Positions 46,093 through 53,681 of a DNA stretch of 64,000 nt are shown here, piece by piece. Under the pieces are notes generated by a model that searched no databases, was not told where the DNA came from, and was given only the letters and a program-made list of their open reading frames with translations. The stretch is from assembly GCF_025369935.1 (NCBI RefSeq), contig NZ_CP104467.1, positions 6,145,001-6,209,000 of the forward strand, given 5' to 3'. Made by a program: the position numbers and the translations under genes. The stretch is from Paenibacillus andongensis. GTDB lineage: Bacteria > Bacillota > Bacilli > Paenibacillales > NBRC-103111. Each line of letters begins with the position of its first letter. Position 1 is the stretch's first letter.

Positions 46093-47208
46093 TTAACCTA
46101 TCTTTTTGATTGTAATGTCACCTATAAACATGCTCGTGGTTACAATTATTTTCCGATCAGCCTCTTCATATTGCGAGGTCTGCGTTCTCACACTGCGCAG
46201 AAACCCGCTTTCACGCCGATCAAGCACTTTCATATCTCCGATAAAAGAACTTGCCATAACGCGAACTTCAACATCAATATCATTAGGAATGAATATTTTC
46301 ACATCACCAATAAATGCTGAAACATGAATCGTTGTTTCTCCTAAGGGAATGGCTGCGCGAGTAAGATCTATGACGGAATCACCAATAAAATGTGAGATTT
46401 GAATCGGCTTCAGTTCCCAAGCTTCTTGTCCCAGATGCACATCTCCGATAAAACCATGCCGATGAAGGACATCACCAGAGTCGAAGTTACGTACGAAATC
46501 ATCGTACTTGTGCCCATGATGTTTATAAGCATGCGTTTGCGGTTGCCCCGGCGGCTGAGGCGGCTTACTTAGATCTGGTACCCCCGGTGCTTCAGGCACT
46601 TCCCACATATGTTGATCATGAAATTCGCCATGAATATCCTTGAGTACGGCTTTTTCCTCGTCACTGAGTTCATGCTTCACTTCATTAAAAGCAGATTTAC
46701 GATTATGCTCCTTATCAGTTGTAGGCGATGGTGCTCCATCACTCCACTTGGGTTGATCCCATGGATTTCTATATTTCTCATGCTGCAATCTTCTAGCTTC
46801 ACGCCTTGCCTTTTTAACCTGATCTTTCGCTTCTTTAATAGAAGGCCAATCCGGTGACTCTTTCTTACTAGGTTTAAAAATCACACTCAATCCGAATAGA
46901 ATTAAAGCAACAGGCCCCAAAATCTGAAACATCTCGCCCAGCGATCGATCGGTCAGCTTTAAATTCTTCAGAAGAAAGATTGTTCCCACACAGCATACGA
47001 GTAAACTCCAAATTGAGCCTCCCCAATGATACTTACGCTGCCAAACAAATCCAGCGAGACCGTAGAAAATAAGAATGACAGGCCAATAAGTGGAAAACAT
47101 ATAAGCAAGATCAATTTCAATAATCCCTAATTGGTTTAGTAAAAAAAGGACGCCTGCCGTTACGAGGACAAGTCCCCAAATTATTCTTTGAAACATATGC
47201 GGATTCAT
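46093..47208 (-). CDS. liaF: LiaF-like membrane regulator, unusually long
   Basis: A 371-residue protein. The N-terminal third has about four transmembrane helices (GLVLVTAGVLFLLNQLGII...). A charged, Pro/His-rich linker of roughly 110 residues follows (about 140-255), then the C-terminal domain with five FIGD repeats (GFIGDVHL, HFIGDSVI, AFIGDVKI, SFIGDMKV, MFIGDITI), the beta-helical LiaF/DUF2154-like fold. Bacillus LiaF is about 240 residues, so the linker is an expansion. Inhibits LiaS in unstressed cells. ATG at 47208 with GGAGGAA upstream; first gene of liaF-liaS-liaR. Confidence 0.85.
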   Translation of the reverse strand: MNPHMFQRIIWGLVLVTAGVLFLLNQLGIIEIDLAYMFSTYWPVILIFYGLAGFVWQRKYHWGGSIWSLLVCCVGTIFLLKNLKLTDRSLGEMFQILGPVALILFGLSVIFKPSKKESPDWPSIKEAKDQVKKARREARRLQHEKYRNPWDQPKWSDGAPSPTTDKEHNRKSAFNEVKHELSDEEKAVLKDIHGEFHDQHMWEVPEAPGVPDLSKPPQPPGQPQTHAYKHHGHKYDDFVRNFDSGDVLHRHGFIGDVHLGQEAWELKPIQISHFIGDSVIDLTRAAIPLGETTIHVSAFIGDVKIFIPNDIDVEVRVMASSFIGDMKVLDRRESGFLRSVRTQTSQYEEADRKIIVTTSMFIGDITIKKIG

Positions 47209-47383
47209 ACTTTCTTCCTCCATTTGTGTACAACGTTGTTAAGATACCTCTAGTTTATAAGATACAGCCATGAATGAAAAGAGACGAGAGATTGAAGGTT
47301 TCCTCGGTCTAGAGACTGAGACTTTGCAGAATCACATGAATAACTCACATCATTATTTCAAAAAACGAACAATAACCATCATA

Positions 47384-47437
47384 TGTTATGTATTCTTACG
47401 CATTCCGTTGACATGTTTATCATCAGAACCGTATAAT
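47384..47437 (+). promoter_or_regulatory. amtB promoter with GlnR/TnrA-type box
   Basis: A consensus sigma-A promoter, TTGACA (47408-47413), 18-nt spacer, TATAAT (47432-47437). Upstream, 47384-47400 reads TGTTA-TGTATTC-TTACG, one mismatch from the GlnR/TnrA box TGTNA-N7-TNACA. Its centre is about 52 bp before the predicted transcription start, the location used for activation by TnrA in Bacillus. Confidence 0.8.
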
Positions 47438-47477
47438 TGGTGCAAACAATTCCTCAAACATAAGGAGAGATCAGATT

Positions 47478-48767
47478 ATGGATGCAATCCAACAGCTATC
47501 TAGCGGCCTAGATACCATATGGGTGGTTCTGACAGCTGCCATGATTCTATTGATGGAAGGCGGCTTCGCATTATTGGAGGCAGGCTTCGTTAGACAAAAA
47601 AATGCAGTAAGTATCATTATGAAAGTGTTTGTTGATATCTCTTTCGGAGCACTTATTTTTTACTTATTCGGTTTCGCCCTTATGTACGGGAAAGATGTTT
47701 CAGGACTAATCGGAACTACCGGCTTCTTCATGGGAGGAGATTTAACACATATCGTTTTAAATATCTCACATGAGACTTATTGGTTATTCCAGTGCGCCTT
47801 TGTTATCGCAGTTATCTCAATCGTATCTGGGGCTGTAGCTGAGCGCATCAATTTCCGTGCGTACATTCTGTATACCATTGCAATGACTGGTTTAATTTAT
47901 CCCATTGCTGGCCATTGGGTATGGGCCGTCAATGGATGGCTCGGCAAATTAGGCATGGTTGATTTCGCAGGTTCAGCTGTCATTCACGCACTTGGCGGCT
48001 TCTCCGCTCTTGCCGCAGCAATGATCATTGGTCCACGGATTGGCAAATTTTCTGCTGGCGGCACGGCTAACATTGTACCACCTTCTAATTTGCCACTTGC
48101 CTCAGTAGGCGCATTTATCCTTTGGTTCGGATGGTTTGGCTTTAACTCGGGAAGCACACTAAGCGCCACCAATACTTCGATTGGCCACATTGCAGTAACC
48201 ACCATGCTGGCGGCAGCAGCGGGCAGCGCAACGTGTATCCTATTCACCATGATGCGTTACCGCAAAGCCGATCCTCCCATGGTTATCAACGGCGCTCTTG
48301 CAGGACTCGTTGGCATTACCGCAGGCTGTGCTTTCGTTAGTGATGCAGCAGCCATCTTGATCGGTGCCATATGCGGGATCGCCATGGTTTATGCAACGGA
48401 AATGCTAGAAGCTAGAAAGATTGATGATCCAGTCGGTGCTTTCCCTGTTCATGGTATCAGCGGCAGCATCGGGACTCTAGCTGTAGGATTATTCGCACAG
48501 CCTGACGCTATTCGGGAAGGCACTGCTGGTTTATTTTATGGCGGGGGCTTCAGCCTTCTAGGTGTTCAAGCATTAGGTCTTGTTACCATTTGTATATGGG
48601 GATTCGTTATTACATGGGGTTGTATGAAGCTCATTCAACTGATCGTTCCACTGCGAGTTAGCAGAGATGAGGAATTAGTCGGATTAGACGTCGGTATCCA
48701 CGGAGTGCCGGCTTACAGCCAAGAGGATGGATTCCTGGACTTAGAACAACTAAAGAAAGGTCAGTGA
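47478..48767 (+). CDS. amtB: ammonium transporter
   Basis: A 429-residue Amt/MEP/Rh channel with eleven predicted helices and no long signal sequence. Characteristic segments are WVVLTAAMILLMEGGFALLEAGFVRQKNAV, FQCAFVIAVISIVSGAVAERI, VHALGGFSALAAAMIIGPR (first pore His region), WFGWFGFNSGST and PVHGISGSIGTLAVGLFA (second pore His). AAGGAGAGA lies 9 nt before the ATG. Expected to be induced in nitrogen limitation through the upstream GlnR/TnrA-type box. No glnK (PII) gene follows, where one is often found; an IS element is there instead. Confidence 0.95.
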   Translation: MDAIQQLSSGLDTIWVVLTAAMILLMEGGFALLEAGFVRQKNAVSIIMKVFVDISFGALIFYLFGFALMYGKDVSGLIGTTGFFMGGDLTHIVLNISHETYWLFQCAFVIAVISIVSGAVAERINFRAYILYTIAMTGLIYPIAGHWVWAVNGWLGKLGMVDFAGSAVIHALGGFSALAAAMIIGPRIGKFSAGGTANIVPPSNLPLASVGAFILWFGWFGFNSGSTLSATNTSIGHIAVTTMLAAAAGSATCILFTMMRYRKADPPMVINGALAGLVGITAGCAFVSDAAAILIGAICGIAMVYATEMLEARKIDDPVGAFPVHGISGSIGTLAVGLFAQPDAIREGTAGLFYGGGFSLLGVQALGLVTICIWGFVITWGCMKLIQLIVPLRVSRDEELVGLDVGIHGVPAYSQEDGFLDLEQLKKGQ

Positions 48768-48768
48768 G

Positions 48769-48795
48769 AAACCTCAGGCTGTGCCTTTGGTTTTT
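48769..48795 (+). terminator. terminator of amtB
   Basis: AACC-TC-AGGC / GCCT-TT-GGTT stem, loop TGT, followed by TTTTT, immediately after the amtB stop. Confidence 0.8.
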
Positions 48796-48927
48796 CGTAT
48801 AGACCCCAATGTTCGAGGAAAACTATTACTCAATGCCTAAAATAACTGCGAAACCTCCTAGGCCCCCTAATTAAACTGGAGTCCTCCCACCCAATAATTT
48901 AAACTAGGGACAAGGAGATGATTCAGT

Positions 48928-49248
48928 ATGGGGAAAAGGCTGAAAGAAGAAGCACGGCTTAAAATTGTTAAGGAAGCATTGGCTGGTATTAAGGTGGGGG
49001 TATTAGCCCGCATGTATGACATCCATCCTGAAACCATCCGTTTGTGGATCAGAGATCACCGTGACTCTATTCCTCCGGAAGAAATCCCAGTGGCTGACGA
49101 GCATCTGCAAGAATTGCAGCGTCTACAAGATGTAGAACAACGCTATGAAAAAGCCGTTAAAGTACTTGGCGAGAAAGAGCTAGAGCTTGAGATCCTGCGC
49201 GAATTGCTAAAAAAGAAAGACCCCGCTTATCCGAGAAATTCGAAGTAG
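48928..49248 (+). CDS. IS3-family transposase OrfA
   Basis: A 106-residue protein with an N-terminal helix-turn-helix of the transposase_8 type (EEARLKIVKEALAGIKVGVLARMYDIHPETIRLWIRDH) that recognises the terminal repeats, and a C-terminal coiled-coil or leucine-zipper region (ELQRLQDVEQRYEKAVKVLGEKELELEILRELLKKK) for dimerisation. GGAG precedes the ATG. The slippery heptamer lies at its 3' end, where a fraction of ribosomes should shift to make OrfAB. Confidence 0.9.
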   Translation: MGKRLKEEARLKIVKEALAGIKVGVLARMYDIHPETIRLWIRDHRDSIPPEEIPVADEHLQELQRLQDVEQRYEKAVKVLGEKELELEILRELLKKKDPAYPRNSK

Positions 49249-49270
49249 CAGAACCATTTATTAAGCGGGG
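49209..49270 (+). promoter_or_regulatory. programmed -1 frameshift signal of the IS
   Basis: The heptamer A-AAA-AAG occurs at 49209-49215 in the orfA frame. Five bases downstream, CCCCGCTTA (49221-49229) pairs perfectly with TAAGCGGGG (49262-49270), a 9-bp stem acting as the stimulator. Slippage joins orfA to the -1 frame in which orfB is open. Confidence 0.85.
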
Positions 49271-50180
49271 TGAACCAGTAGCGTTGGTTCTGCGTATCCT
49301 TGGCCTTTCAGAGTCCACCTATTACGATCGTAAGAAGAGAGCTACCACCCCGCTATCTGAATGTTCCAAAGAAAGCCGGAGAGGGCGCCCTGTGCCTGGA
49401 TACTCACATACGTTTACGGGTGAACAAGTGTGTGACGAACAAATCAACGCGTGGCTGCTTGAGCTCATAGAGGGCGAAGAACATGTCTATGGCTACAAGC
49501 TTCTTGCACAATGTATTCGTGACCAATATAACGTGAGGCTGGACAAAAAGAAATCGTATCGCTTATGCAAAGAGTTAGGCATTCTTCAAAAGCCACGCCA
49601 GCGCATACAGACACATCCGCGCAGGCTGCCGAAGAACCGAGTAGTAACAGGCTCCAACCAATTATGGCAAATGGATATCAAGTACGGATACGTCATTGGA
49701 CAGGAGCGATTCTTTTATATGCTCAGCATCATTGATGTGTTTGACCGTGTCGTCGTTAAACAGTACAGAGGTCCGGTATGTGAGGCCAAGCATGCGGTCC
49801 AGACGCTTTGTTATGCGATACAGAGCCGGCTAAACCCTGGAGAAGAGATGCCTGTAATCCGTACAGATAACGGCCCGCAATTCGTAAGCAAACTGTTTGG
49901 AGATATGTGCGAGTGCCTAGACGTCGTCCATGAACGCATTCCGCCAAGGACGCCGAATATGAATGCTTACATTGAGTCGTTTCACAGTCTACTTGAACGT
50001 CACTTGTTCGGCATAAGAGACTTCATGACCTTTGAAGAGGCTTATGATGCACTCGATCGTTACATGGACTTCTACAATAACCGCAGGATGCATGGTAGTT
50101 TAAACCGAAAACCTCCGAAGATGTTTTCAGCATGGGTCAAGACGCTGGATGACACTTCTGCCTTTCATAAAGCGATGTAA
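49215..50180 (+). CDS. IS3-family transposase OrfB (catalytic DDE part, reached by frameshift)
   Basis: The -1 frame reads from the slip site through ERPRLSEKFEVAEPFIKRGEP into VLRILGLSESTYYDRKK and the rve integrase core. Catalytic residues are Asp in LWQMDIKYGY, Asp in VIRTDNGPQFVSK, and Glu in NAYIESFHSLLERHLF. The C-terminus has YMDFYNNRRMHGSLNRKPP, the usual end of IS3 transposases. The only candidate independent start is TTG at 49284, without a good SD, so the OrfAB fusion is the likely main product. Confidence 0.9.
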   Translation, partial: ERPRLSEKFEVAEPFIKRGEPVALVLRILGLSESTYYDRKKRATTPLSECSKESRRGRPVPGYSHTFTGEQVCDEQINAWLLELIEGEEHVYGYKLLAQCIRDQYNVRLDKKKSYRLCKELGILQKPRQRIQTHPRRLPKNRVVTGSNQLWQMDIKYGYVIGQERFFYMLSIIDVFDRVVVKQYRGPVCEAKHAVQTLCYAIQSRLNPGEEMPVIRTDNGPQFVSKLFGDMCECLDVVHERIPPRTPNMNAYIESFHSLLERHLFGIRDFMTFEEAYDALDRYMDFYNNRRMHGSLNRKPPKMFSAWVKTLDDTSAFHKAM

Positions 50181-50447
50181 TAGCTTGAAAAAACGCGATA
50201 TTCTACGCATGAATCATTTTTGGTGGGCAAGACTCCGGTTTTAGGGGGCCTAGCCGCGATCTCCAGGAATTTACGAATATGAGCTAACAAAAGAAAAAAA
50301 GCATGTACATTTGCAGGTTTACCAAACCCACAGTCACGCCTTCTCGTTAAAGTTCACTCCTGCCCAAAAGAAAAAAAAAGACCTCTCAGCTGCCGACTAC
50401 GTGAGGTCTGGGTTGAGGGCCGATAAGCCCTAACTAGACCTTTCGAA

Positions 50448-50511
50448 TACTTTCTTAATACAAACAAAAAACCTTCCATATGGAAGGTTTTTTGTTTGTA
50501 TTAAGAAAGTA
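50448..50511. terminator. 64-bp perfect palindrome acting as a bidirectional terminator
   Basis: Perfect 32-bp arms meet at CCATATGG with no unpaired loop; TTTTTT and AAAAAA blocks lie inside each arm next to the GC-containing AACCTTCC/GGAAGGTT core. The reverse-strand gene's last codons and stop (50501-50503) lie inside it. Core plus T-run works as a terminator in both directions, but the outer 20-bp extension of each arm is more than termination needs. Confidence 0.85.
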
Positions 50512-50878
50512 GCTCTTCAATCTCATCCGGCACTGAGATTACATCGCCTGGTTTGGATTCATTCATAATTTGTCTCGCATGGGCAATTTCAGCTCGAAGC
50601 TTCCTAACTTGCTCCATAGGTTTCTTCACATAATGAATATATTCGACAGCAAGATGATGGTCAGGTTTCTTACCAGAAAACATGCGGCGAAATGATGACA
50701 TCGTCTGATAAGCGCGCTCTTCTTTCATTCTTTTGATTTCATAGCGCTCCACTACCTGCTCAATATCCAGGACCTGCTGTTCCTTGCGGACAATGTAAGC
50801 TTCCAAGAAAGGAAATACCTCTGCAGCTTTCCTTGGCGTTCTTTGAGGTTTTCCATCCAATCGCAAAGCATTCAGCAT
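50501..50878 (-). CDS. hypothetical protein
   Basis: A 125-residue, highly charged, predicted mostly helical cytoplasmic protein; no signal peptide or membrane segment. I do not recognise it. Two Lys/Glu/Gln-rich helices are apparent (YIVRKEQQVLDIEQVVERYEIKRMKEERAYQ and KKPMEQVRKLRAEIAHARQIMNESK), suggesting coiled-coil association. The ATG at 50878 follows AGGTGAG 5 nt upstream; a GTG two codons earlier overlaps that SD. It lies after the chemotaxis receptor gene in the same direction, and its 3' end is embedded in the palindrome. Confidence 0.7.
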   Translation of the reverse strand: MLNALRLDGKPQRTPRKAAEVFPFLEAYIVRKEQQVLDIEQVVERYEIKRMKEERAYQTMSSFRRMFSGKKPDHHLAVEYIHYVKKPMEQVRKLRAEIAHARQIMNESKPGDVISVPDEIEELLS

Positions 50879-50956
50879 GATCACTCACCTATCTCCCCGT
50901 GTCAAGATTTATAACAGTAATCTTATTTTACACCAAAATATGCGATTTGAGAACCT

Positions 50957-52486
50957 TTATTTCAATATTAAATCGATTCCTACAACACCAACAGAGGTTC
51001 CTGTGTCATCTATTATCGCTTTTGACATGGTGATACATGGTTTTTTTGTAATAGCTGACACGTATTCCGGAGAAACGAAGAGTTCTCCCCCCATCGCACG
51101 CTTCCACCACTCTCTGCCCTTTGCATTGACAAGACCTGCCTCAGGCATCGAATAGATGAAGGTTCCGTCCGCTCGGTTAGACCAGATGGCTTCAATTCCG
51201 GCCGTTTTCTGCAAAACAGTGCTTAAATGGGAAGCATGCTTAACATCAAGTAATGAGGTTATGTCAGGTATTAGGACAAGTGAACTAAGAACTTGCTTCA
51301 TTTCATGGATATTTCCATGAATCGTGCCTTCTTTATTTTGCATACCCACTGCTTGTATCGCTTGTATCAGTTCCTTAGAGGAACGATCCAGATTTTGGTT
51401 GATATGCTGCAGCATCGATACTTCATGGCGCTGCTTCTTCATTTGATCCAAGGTAATCTCCACGCTAGACATCGTCTCATTCATTAAATCAACAACTTGA
51501 CCAAGTGATGTTCTCGTACCTGAGACAAGCGTGGACTGATGTTGGGAAGAGCTGGTTGTACTCGATACAAGATTATTGACATTCAGAATCAACCCGAAGA
51601 TCGTATCGATCTTGTCTTTGATTATTTTCATTTCTGAGATCCCATGAGCGACAGATGCTTTCTCTTCAGCAACCGCTGTTACAACTTGGGAAACACCGCT
51701 CTCGATGGATGCCAATAGTTCCGAAGATTTCGTAACCGCTTCATGACTTTGTGTAGCCAGCTTCTTAATTTCCTGAGCGACCACAGAAAAGCCTCGTCCA
51801 TGCTCACCCGCTCTGGCCGCTTCAATAGAAGCATTAAGCGCGAGCAGCGAGGTTTGAGAAACCACTTCCGTAATAAATGTATTGATTTCTTCAATCTTAG
51901 AAGTATGTCCTGTCAAATCCTGAATCTTCTTCTGCATAGTATCATTATTCATATGCAGATCATTCATGACTTCATCCGTGGCATTCAATGACCGGCATAC
52001 ATCGACTACTGTATCTTTGGTTTGCTCACTCTCTTGATGCATATGTAAGGATGAATCTAGAATTTGGTCTGCTGCAGCCGCTACTTGCTGGATCGCAGCG
52101 AATGCTTCCTGCAGCTGTCCAACCGCTTGGTTACTTCGAATCTTCAGATCCTCTTCTCCTTGGATCGAAGCATCGGCTATGCGAAGCAGTTGTCCGATCG
52201 ATCGATTGACTTCCTCAACAGCAGCTGCTAATCTGTCCGCGACTACCTGAGATTCTTGTATAAACGTTCGGAACTGCTCTTGTTGGCCTTTATTAACTTG
52301 GCTAATTGAAGACCTTGATGATCTGGAACTTAGCCACGCAATAATACCCATAAACAAAAAAACAGCCAAACTTGCAGCCGTAAACCATCGAGAGGAAGTA
52401 AATAACGCGAGAACACTTACCGTAATACCAATGAGAATAAGGGCATACAACCAAGCTTTGTGTTTCATCTCAGCATGCATAAGCAA
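50957..52486 (-). CDS. methyl-accepting chemotaxis protein with C-terminal Cache-like domain
   Basis: A 509-residue receptor. Two short transmembrane helices at the N-terminus ([16 protein letters not shown] and [16 protein letters not shown]) with almost no external loop, then a coiled-coil signalling domain with the hairpin [33 protein letters not shown]. Unusually, the final 130 residues ([31 protein letters not shown]...GVVGIDLIL) resemble a Cache/PAS-type ligand pocket placed after the signalling tip in the cytoplasm. TTG at 52486 has AGGAG 6 nt upstream; ATG at 52480 is the alternative. No CheW-family genes are nearby. Confidence 0.88.
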   Translation of the reverse strand: MLMHAEMKHKAWLYALILIGITVSVLALFTSSRWFTAASLAVFLFMGIIAWLSSRSSRSSISQVNKGQQEQFRTFIQESQVVADRLAAAVEEVNRSIGQLLRIADASIQGEEDLKIRSNQAVGQLQEAFAAIQQVAAAADQILDSSLHMHQESEQTKDTVVDVCRSLNATDEVMNDLHMNNDTMQKKIQDLTGHTSKIEEINTFITEVVSQTSLLALNASIEAARAGEHGRGFSVVAQEIKKLATQSHEAVTKSSELLASIESGVSQVVTAVAEEKASVAHGISEMKIIKDKIDTIFGLILNVNNLVSSTTSSSQHQSTLVSGTRTSLGQVVDLMNETMSSVEITLDQMKKQRHEVSMLQHINQNLDRSSKELIQAIQAVGMQNKEGTIHGNIHEMKQVLSSLVLIPDITSLLDVKHASHLSTVLQKTAGIEAIWSNRADGTFIYSMPEAGLVNAKGREWWKRAMGGELFVSPEYVSAITKKPCITMSKAIIDDTGTSVGVVGIDLILK

Positions 52487-52556
52487 TTGGAACTCCTCCC
52501 AATAGGAACCTAAATGTTAGTTTTTGTTACATTATATCGAAAATAGAAGATGTTGA

Positions 52557-52608
52557 AAAGCAATAAAAAACAGAGACCTTTTCAGATCTCTGTTCTTTTA
52601 TTGCTTTT
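52557..52608 (-). terminator. terminator upstream of the chemotaxis receptor gene
   Basis: A 21-bp stem with one bulge (AAAAGCAATAAAA / TTTTATTGCTTTT plus CAGAGA/TCTCTG), with T-runs on both strands. It follows the mini gamma-SASP gene. Confidence 0.82.
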
Positions 52609-52626
52609 AAGCTTATTGATAGTTCA

Positions 52627-52755
52627 TTATTTATTTTGGTTTTGAGTATTCGTTTGTTGCTGCTTGTTCGCTACCGATGTTTCCGCAGCAAATTCTACGT
52701 CTTGAGCTACATTCGAGCTCAAATTTTTATTCTTGTTATTCTTGTTCTTAGCCAT
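52627..52755 (-). CDS. short gamma-type small acid-soluble spore protein
   Basis: A 42-residue Asn/Lys/Gln-rich ORF: MAKNKNNKNKNLSS, then NVAQDVEFAAETSVANKQQQ. The EFAAETSVANKQQQ segment resembles the FASETNVQQVRKQNQQ repeat of gamma-SASP (SspE), a spore amino-acid reserve protein, but with only one repeat instead of two or three. GGAGGTGATT lies 6 nt before the ATG, an optimal ribosome site. Terminator follows at 52608. It is shorter than the Bacillus proteins. Spore-specific expression is inferred. Confidence 0.72.
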   Translation of the reverse strand: MAKNKNNKNKNLSSNVAQDVEFAAETSVANKQQQTNTQNQNK

Positions 52756-52840
52756 GTTCAATCACCTCCTGTAAGATTAGGTTTTCCCAAACAGGAGATT
52801 TTATGTTGGAAATGTTCGCATATTGAAAAGCTGCTTTTCG

Positions 52841-53494
52841 TTAAAGGGCTTTGGTAGGTGCGATTATCTCATCTTTTAGTTGATTCCAGATGAGCTCGGT
52901 CACTTTCCCTTGTCCCTCTTTGACGATAAATACTTTAACCGTCCTCTTGCCCCATTCTTTGTAAACCTGATCCTTTGTGTCGAAATACAGATCAATTTTC
53001 TTACCTTTAATTGCACTTCCTGTATCTGCAACAACGCCATAGCCATAACCGGGAATAAACAAGACAGTTCCAAGCGGGAAAACGCTCGTGTCTGCAGCGA
53101 TCGTTGATAAGGATTTATCATCCCGCTTTACTTTAATACCTGAATACGTGATCCCATACTCAGGATGGTCCGGATTTTTCCCTGTTGATTCCTTACCTGC
53201 AAAATAACCGGTGGCTGTCACTTCGACTGCTTTGAGCTTGGACAAATCTGAGTCTAACTTCGGAACATAACGATAGTTGATTTGCTGCAGGTTTTCTTGC
53301 CCGACCGGCTGTGAAACAGGTGCCGTTTTGGCCAGAATAACCTTTTGCTGTTGATCTTGTATATGGGTGACGGTATTTGCCGTCGTGTAGCTTTGGTTGC
53401 TTTTGCCCGTCGTCTCTTGTCCGAAAAGTGCCATCAGAACAACGATGATCGACGCACTAAACCATTTAGACTGAGTCAAAAAATTGGTTAACAT
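52841..53494 (-). CDS. exported 3D-domain protein (YuiC-like)
   Basis: A 217-residue protein with an N-terminal hydrophobic signal or anchor (residues 10-25), a 65-residue linker, and a C-terminal double-psi beta-barrel 3D domain: [71 protein letters not shown], with the three conserved Asp residues in [17 protein letters not shown]. Relatives are MltA-fold lytic transglycosylases or stationary-phase survival (Sps/YuiC) proteins. The SD is distant (GGAGGT 16 nt). The leader contains a 10-bp hairpin. Confidence 0.85.
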   Translation of the reverse strand: MLTNFLTQSKWFSASIIVVLMALFGQETTGKSNQSYTTANTVTHIQDQQQKVILAKTAPVSQPVGQENLQQINYRYVPKLDSDLSKLKAVEVTATGYFAGKESTGKNPDHPEYGITYSGIKVKRDDKSLSTIAADTSVFPLGTVLFIPGYGYGVVADTGSAIKGKKIDLYFDTKDQVYKEWGKRTVKVFIVKEGQGKVTELIWNQLKDEIIAPTKAL

Positions 53495-53542
53495 TACTAT
53501 TATTTAATACCTCCCCTACTATTGCAGGTTGTCCAATACCTA

Positions 53543-53585
53543 CCACCTTTAAACCTTCGGATGCAGACTCACTGTTTAAGGTGCC
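53543..53585 (-). other. hairpin in the leader of the 3D-domain gene
   Basis: CACCTTTAAAC and GTTTAAGGTG arms flank a 19-nt loop about 60-100 nt upstream of the gene start. No T-run follows, so it is not a terminator. Considered as a c-di-AMP riboswitch and rejected. Confidence 0.4.
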
Positions 53586-53631
53586 CTAATCACGCTCCCC
53601 TATACATACCCAATTAACTGAATTTGAAAAC

Positions 53632-53662
53632 AAAAAAGCAGAGAAGAATATCTTCTCTGCTT
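53632..53662 (-). terminator. terminator of thrS
   Basis: A 12-bp stem AAGCAGAGAAGA / TCTTCTCTGCTT and six T residues on the reverse strand, 20 nt after the thrS stop. Confidence 0.9.
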
Positions 53663-53681
53663 CATTTATAGGTTATGAGTC

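Larger units (their letters stand above)
48859..50252 (+). mobile_element. IS3-family insertion sequence, about 1.39 kb
   Basis: The ends are imperfect inverted repeats that begin TAGGCCCCCTAA on both sides and continue with partial matches (ACTGGAGTCCT versus ACCGGAGTCTT, CCCACC on both) for about 35 bp. The element encodes overlapping orfA and orfB in the +1 and -1 frames, with a slippery heptamer and stem-loop between them. The expected 3-5 bp target duplication is not visible at the ends. Both ORFs and the DDE motif are intact, so it may be active. Confidence 0.9.
48809..50433 (+). pseudogene. small ORF split by the IS element
   Basis: Left of the IS an ORF starts at ATG 48809 (or 48833) and reads MFEENYYSMPKITAKP up to 48858. 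Right of the IS, 50253-50433 continues in the same frame, if the IS is removed exactly at its ends, with ...RSPGIYEYELTKEKK and ending GLRADKP-stop. Joined, this gives 76 (or 68) residues with no stop. I do not recognise the product, and the SD is weak (GAGGA 12 nt before 48833). The right part is 59 codons, so chance openness is possible. Two hairpins (AGACCTC/GAGGTCT, AGGGC/GCCCT) overlap its end. Confidence 0.45.

Noticed and set aside
47270-47503. 77-residue ORF in front of amtB
   Set aside because: It runs over the GlnR/TnrA-type box, the promoter and the amtB start; no SD or recognisable protein features.
48855-50256. Target-site duplication of the IS
   Set aside because: Flanks (CTCC before, GCCG after) differ; shared CTAG letters belong to the inverted repeats.
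50253-50440. Structured RNA from the two hairpins right of the IS
   Set aside because: No known RNA class fits, and the hairpins lie in the 3' end of the broken ORF; kept only as a note in that entry.
53495-53640. c-di-AMP (ydaO-type) riboswitch upstream of the 3D-domain gene
   Set aside because: GGGGAGCG and TCCGAAG look reminiscent, but the conserved GTCAGCTAACCTCG-type segment and other core motifs are absent.
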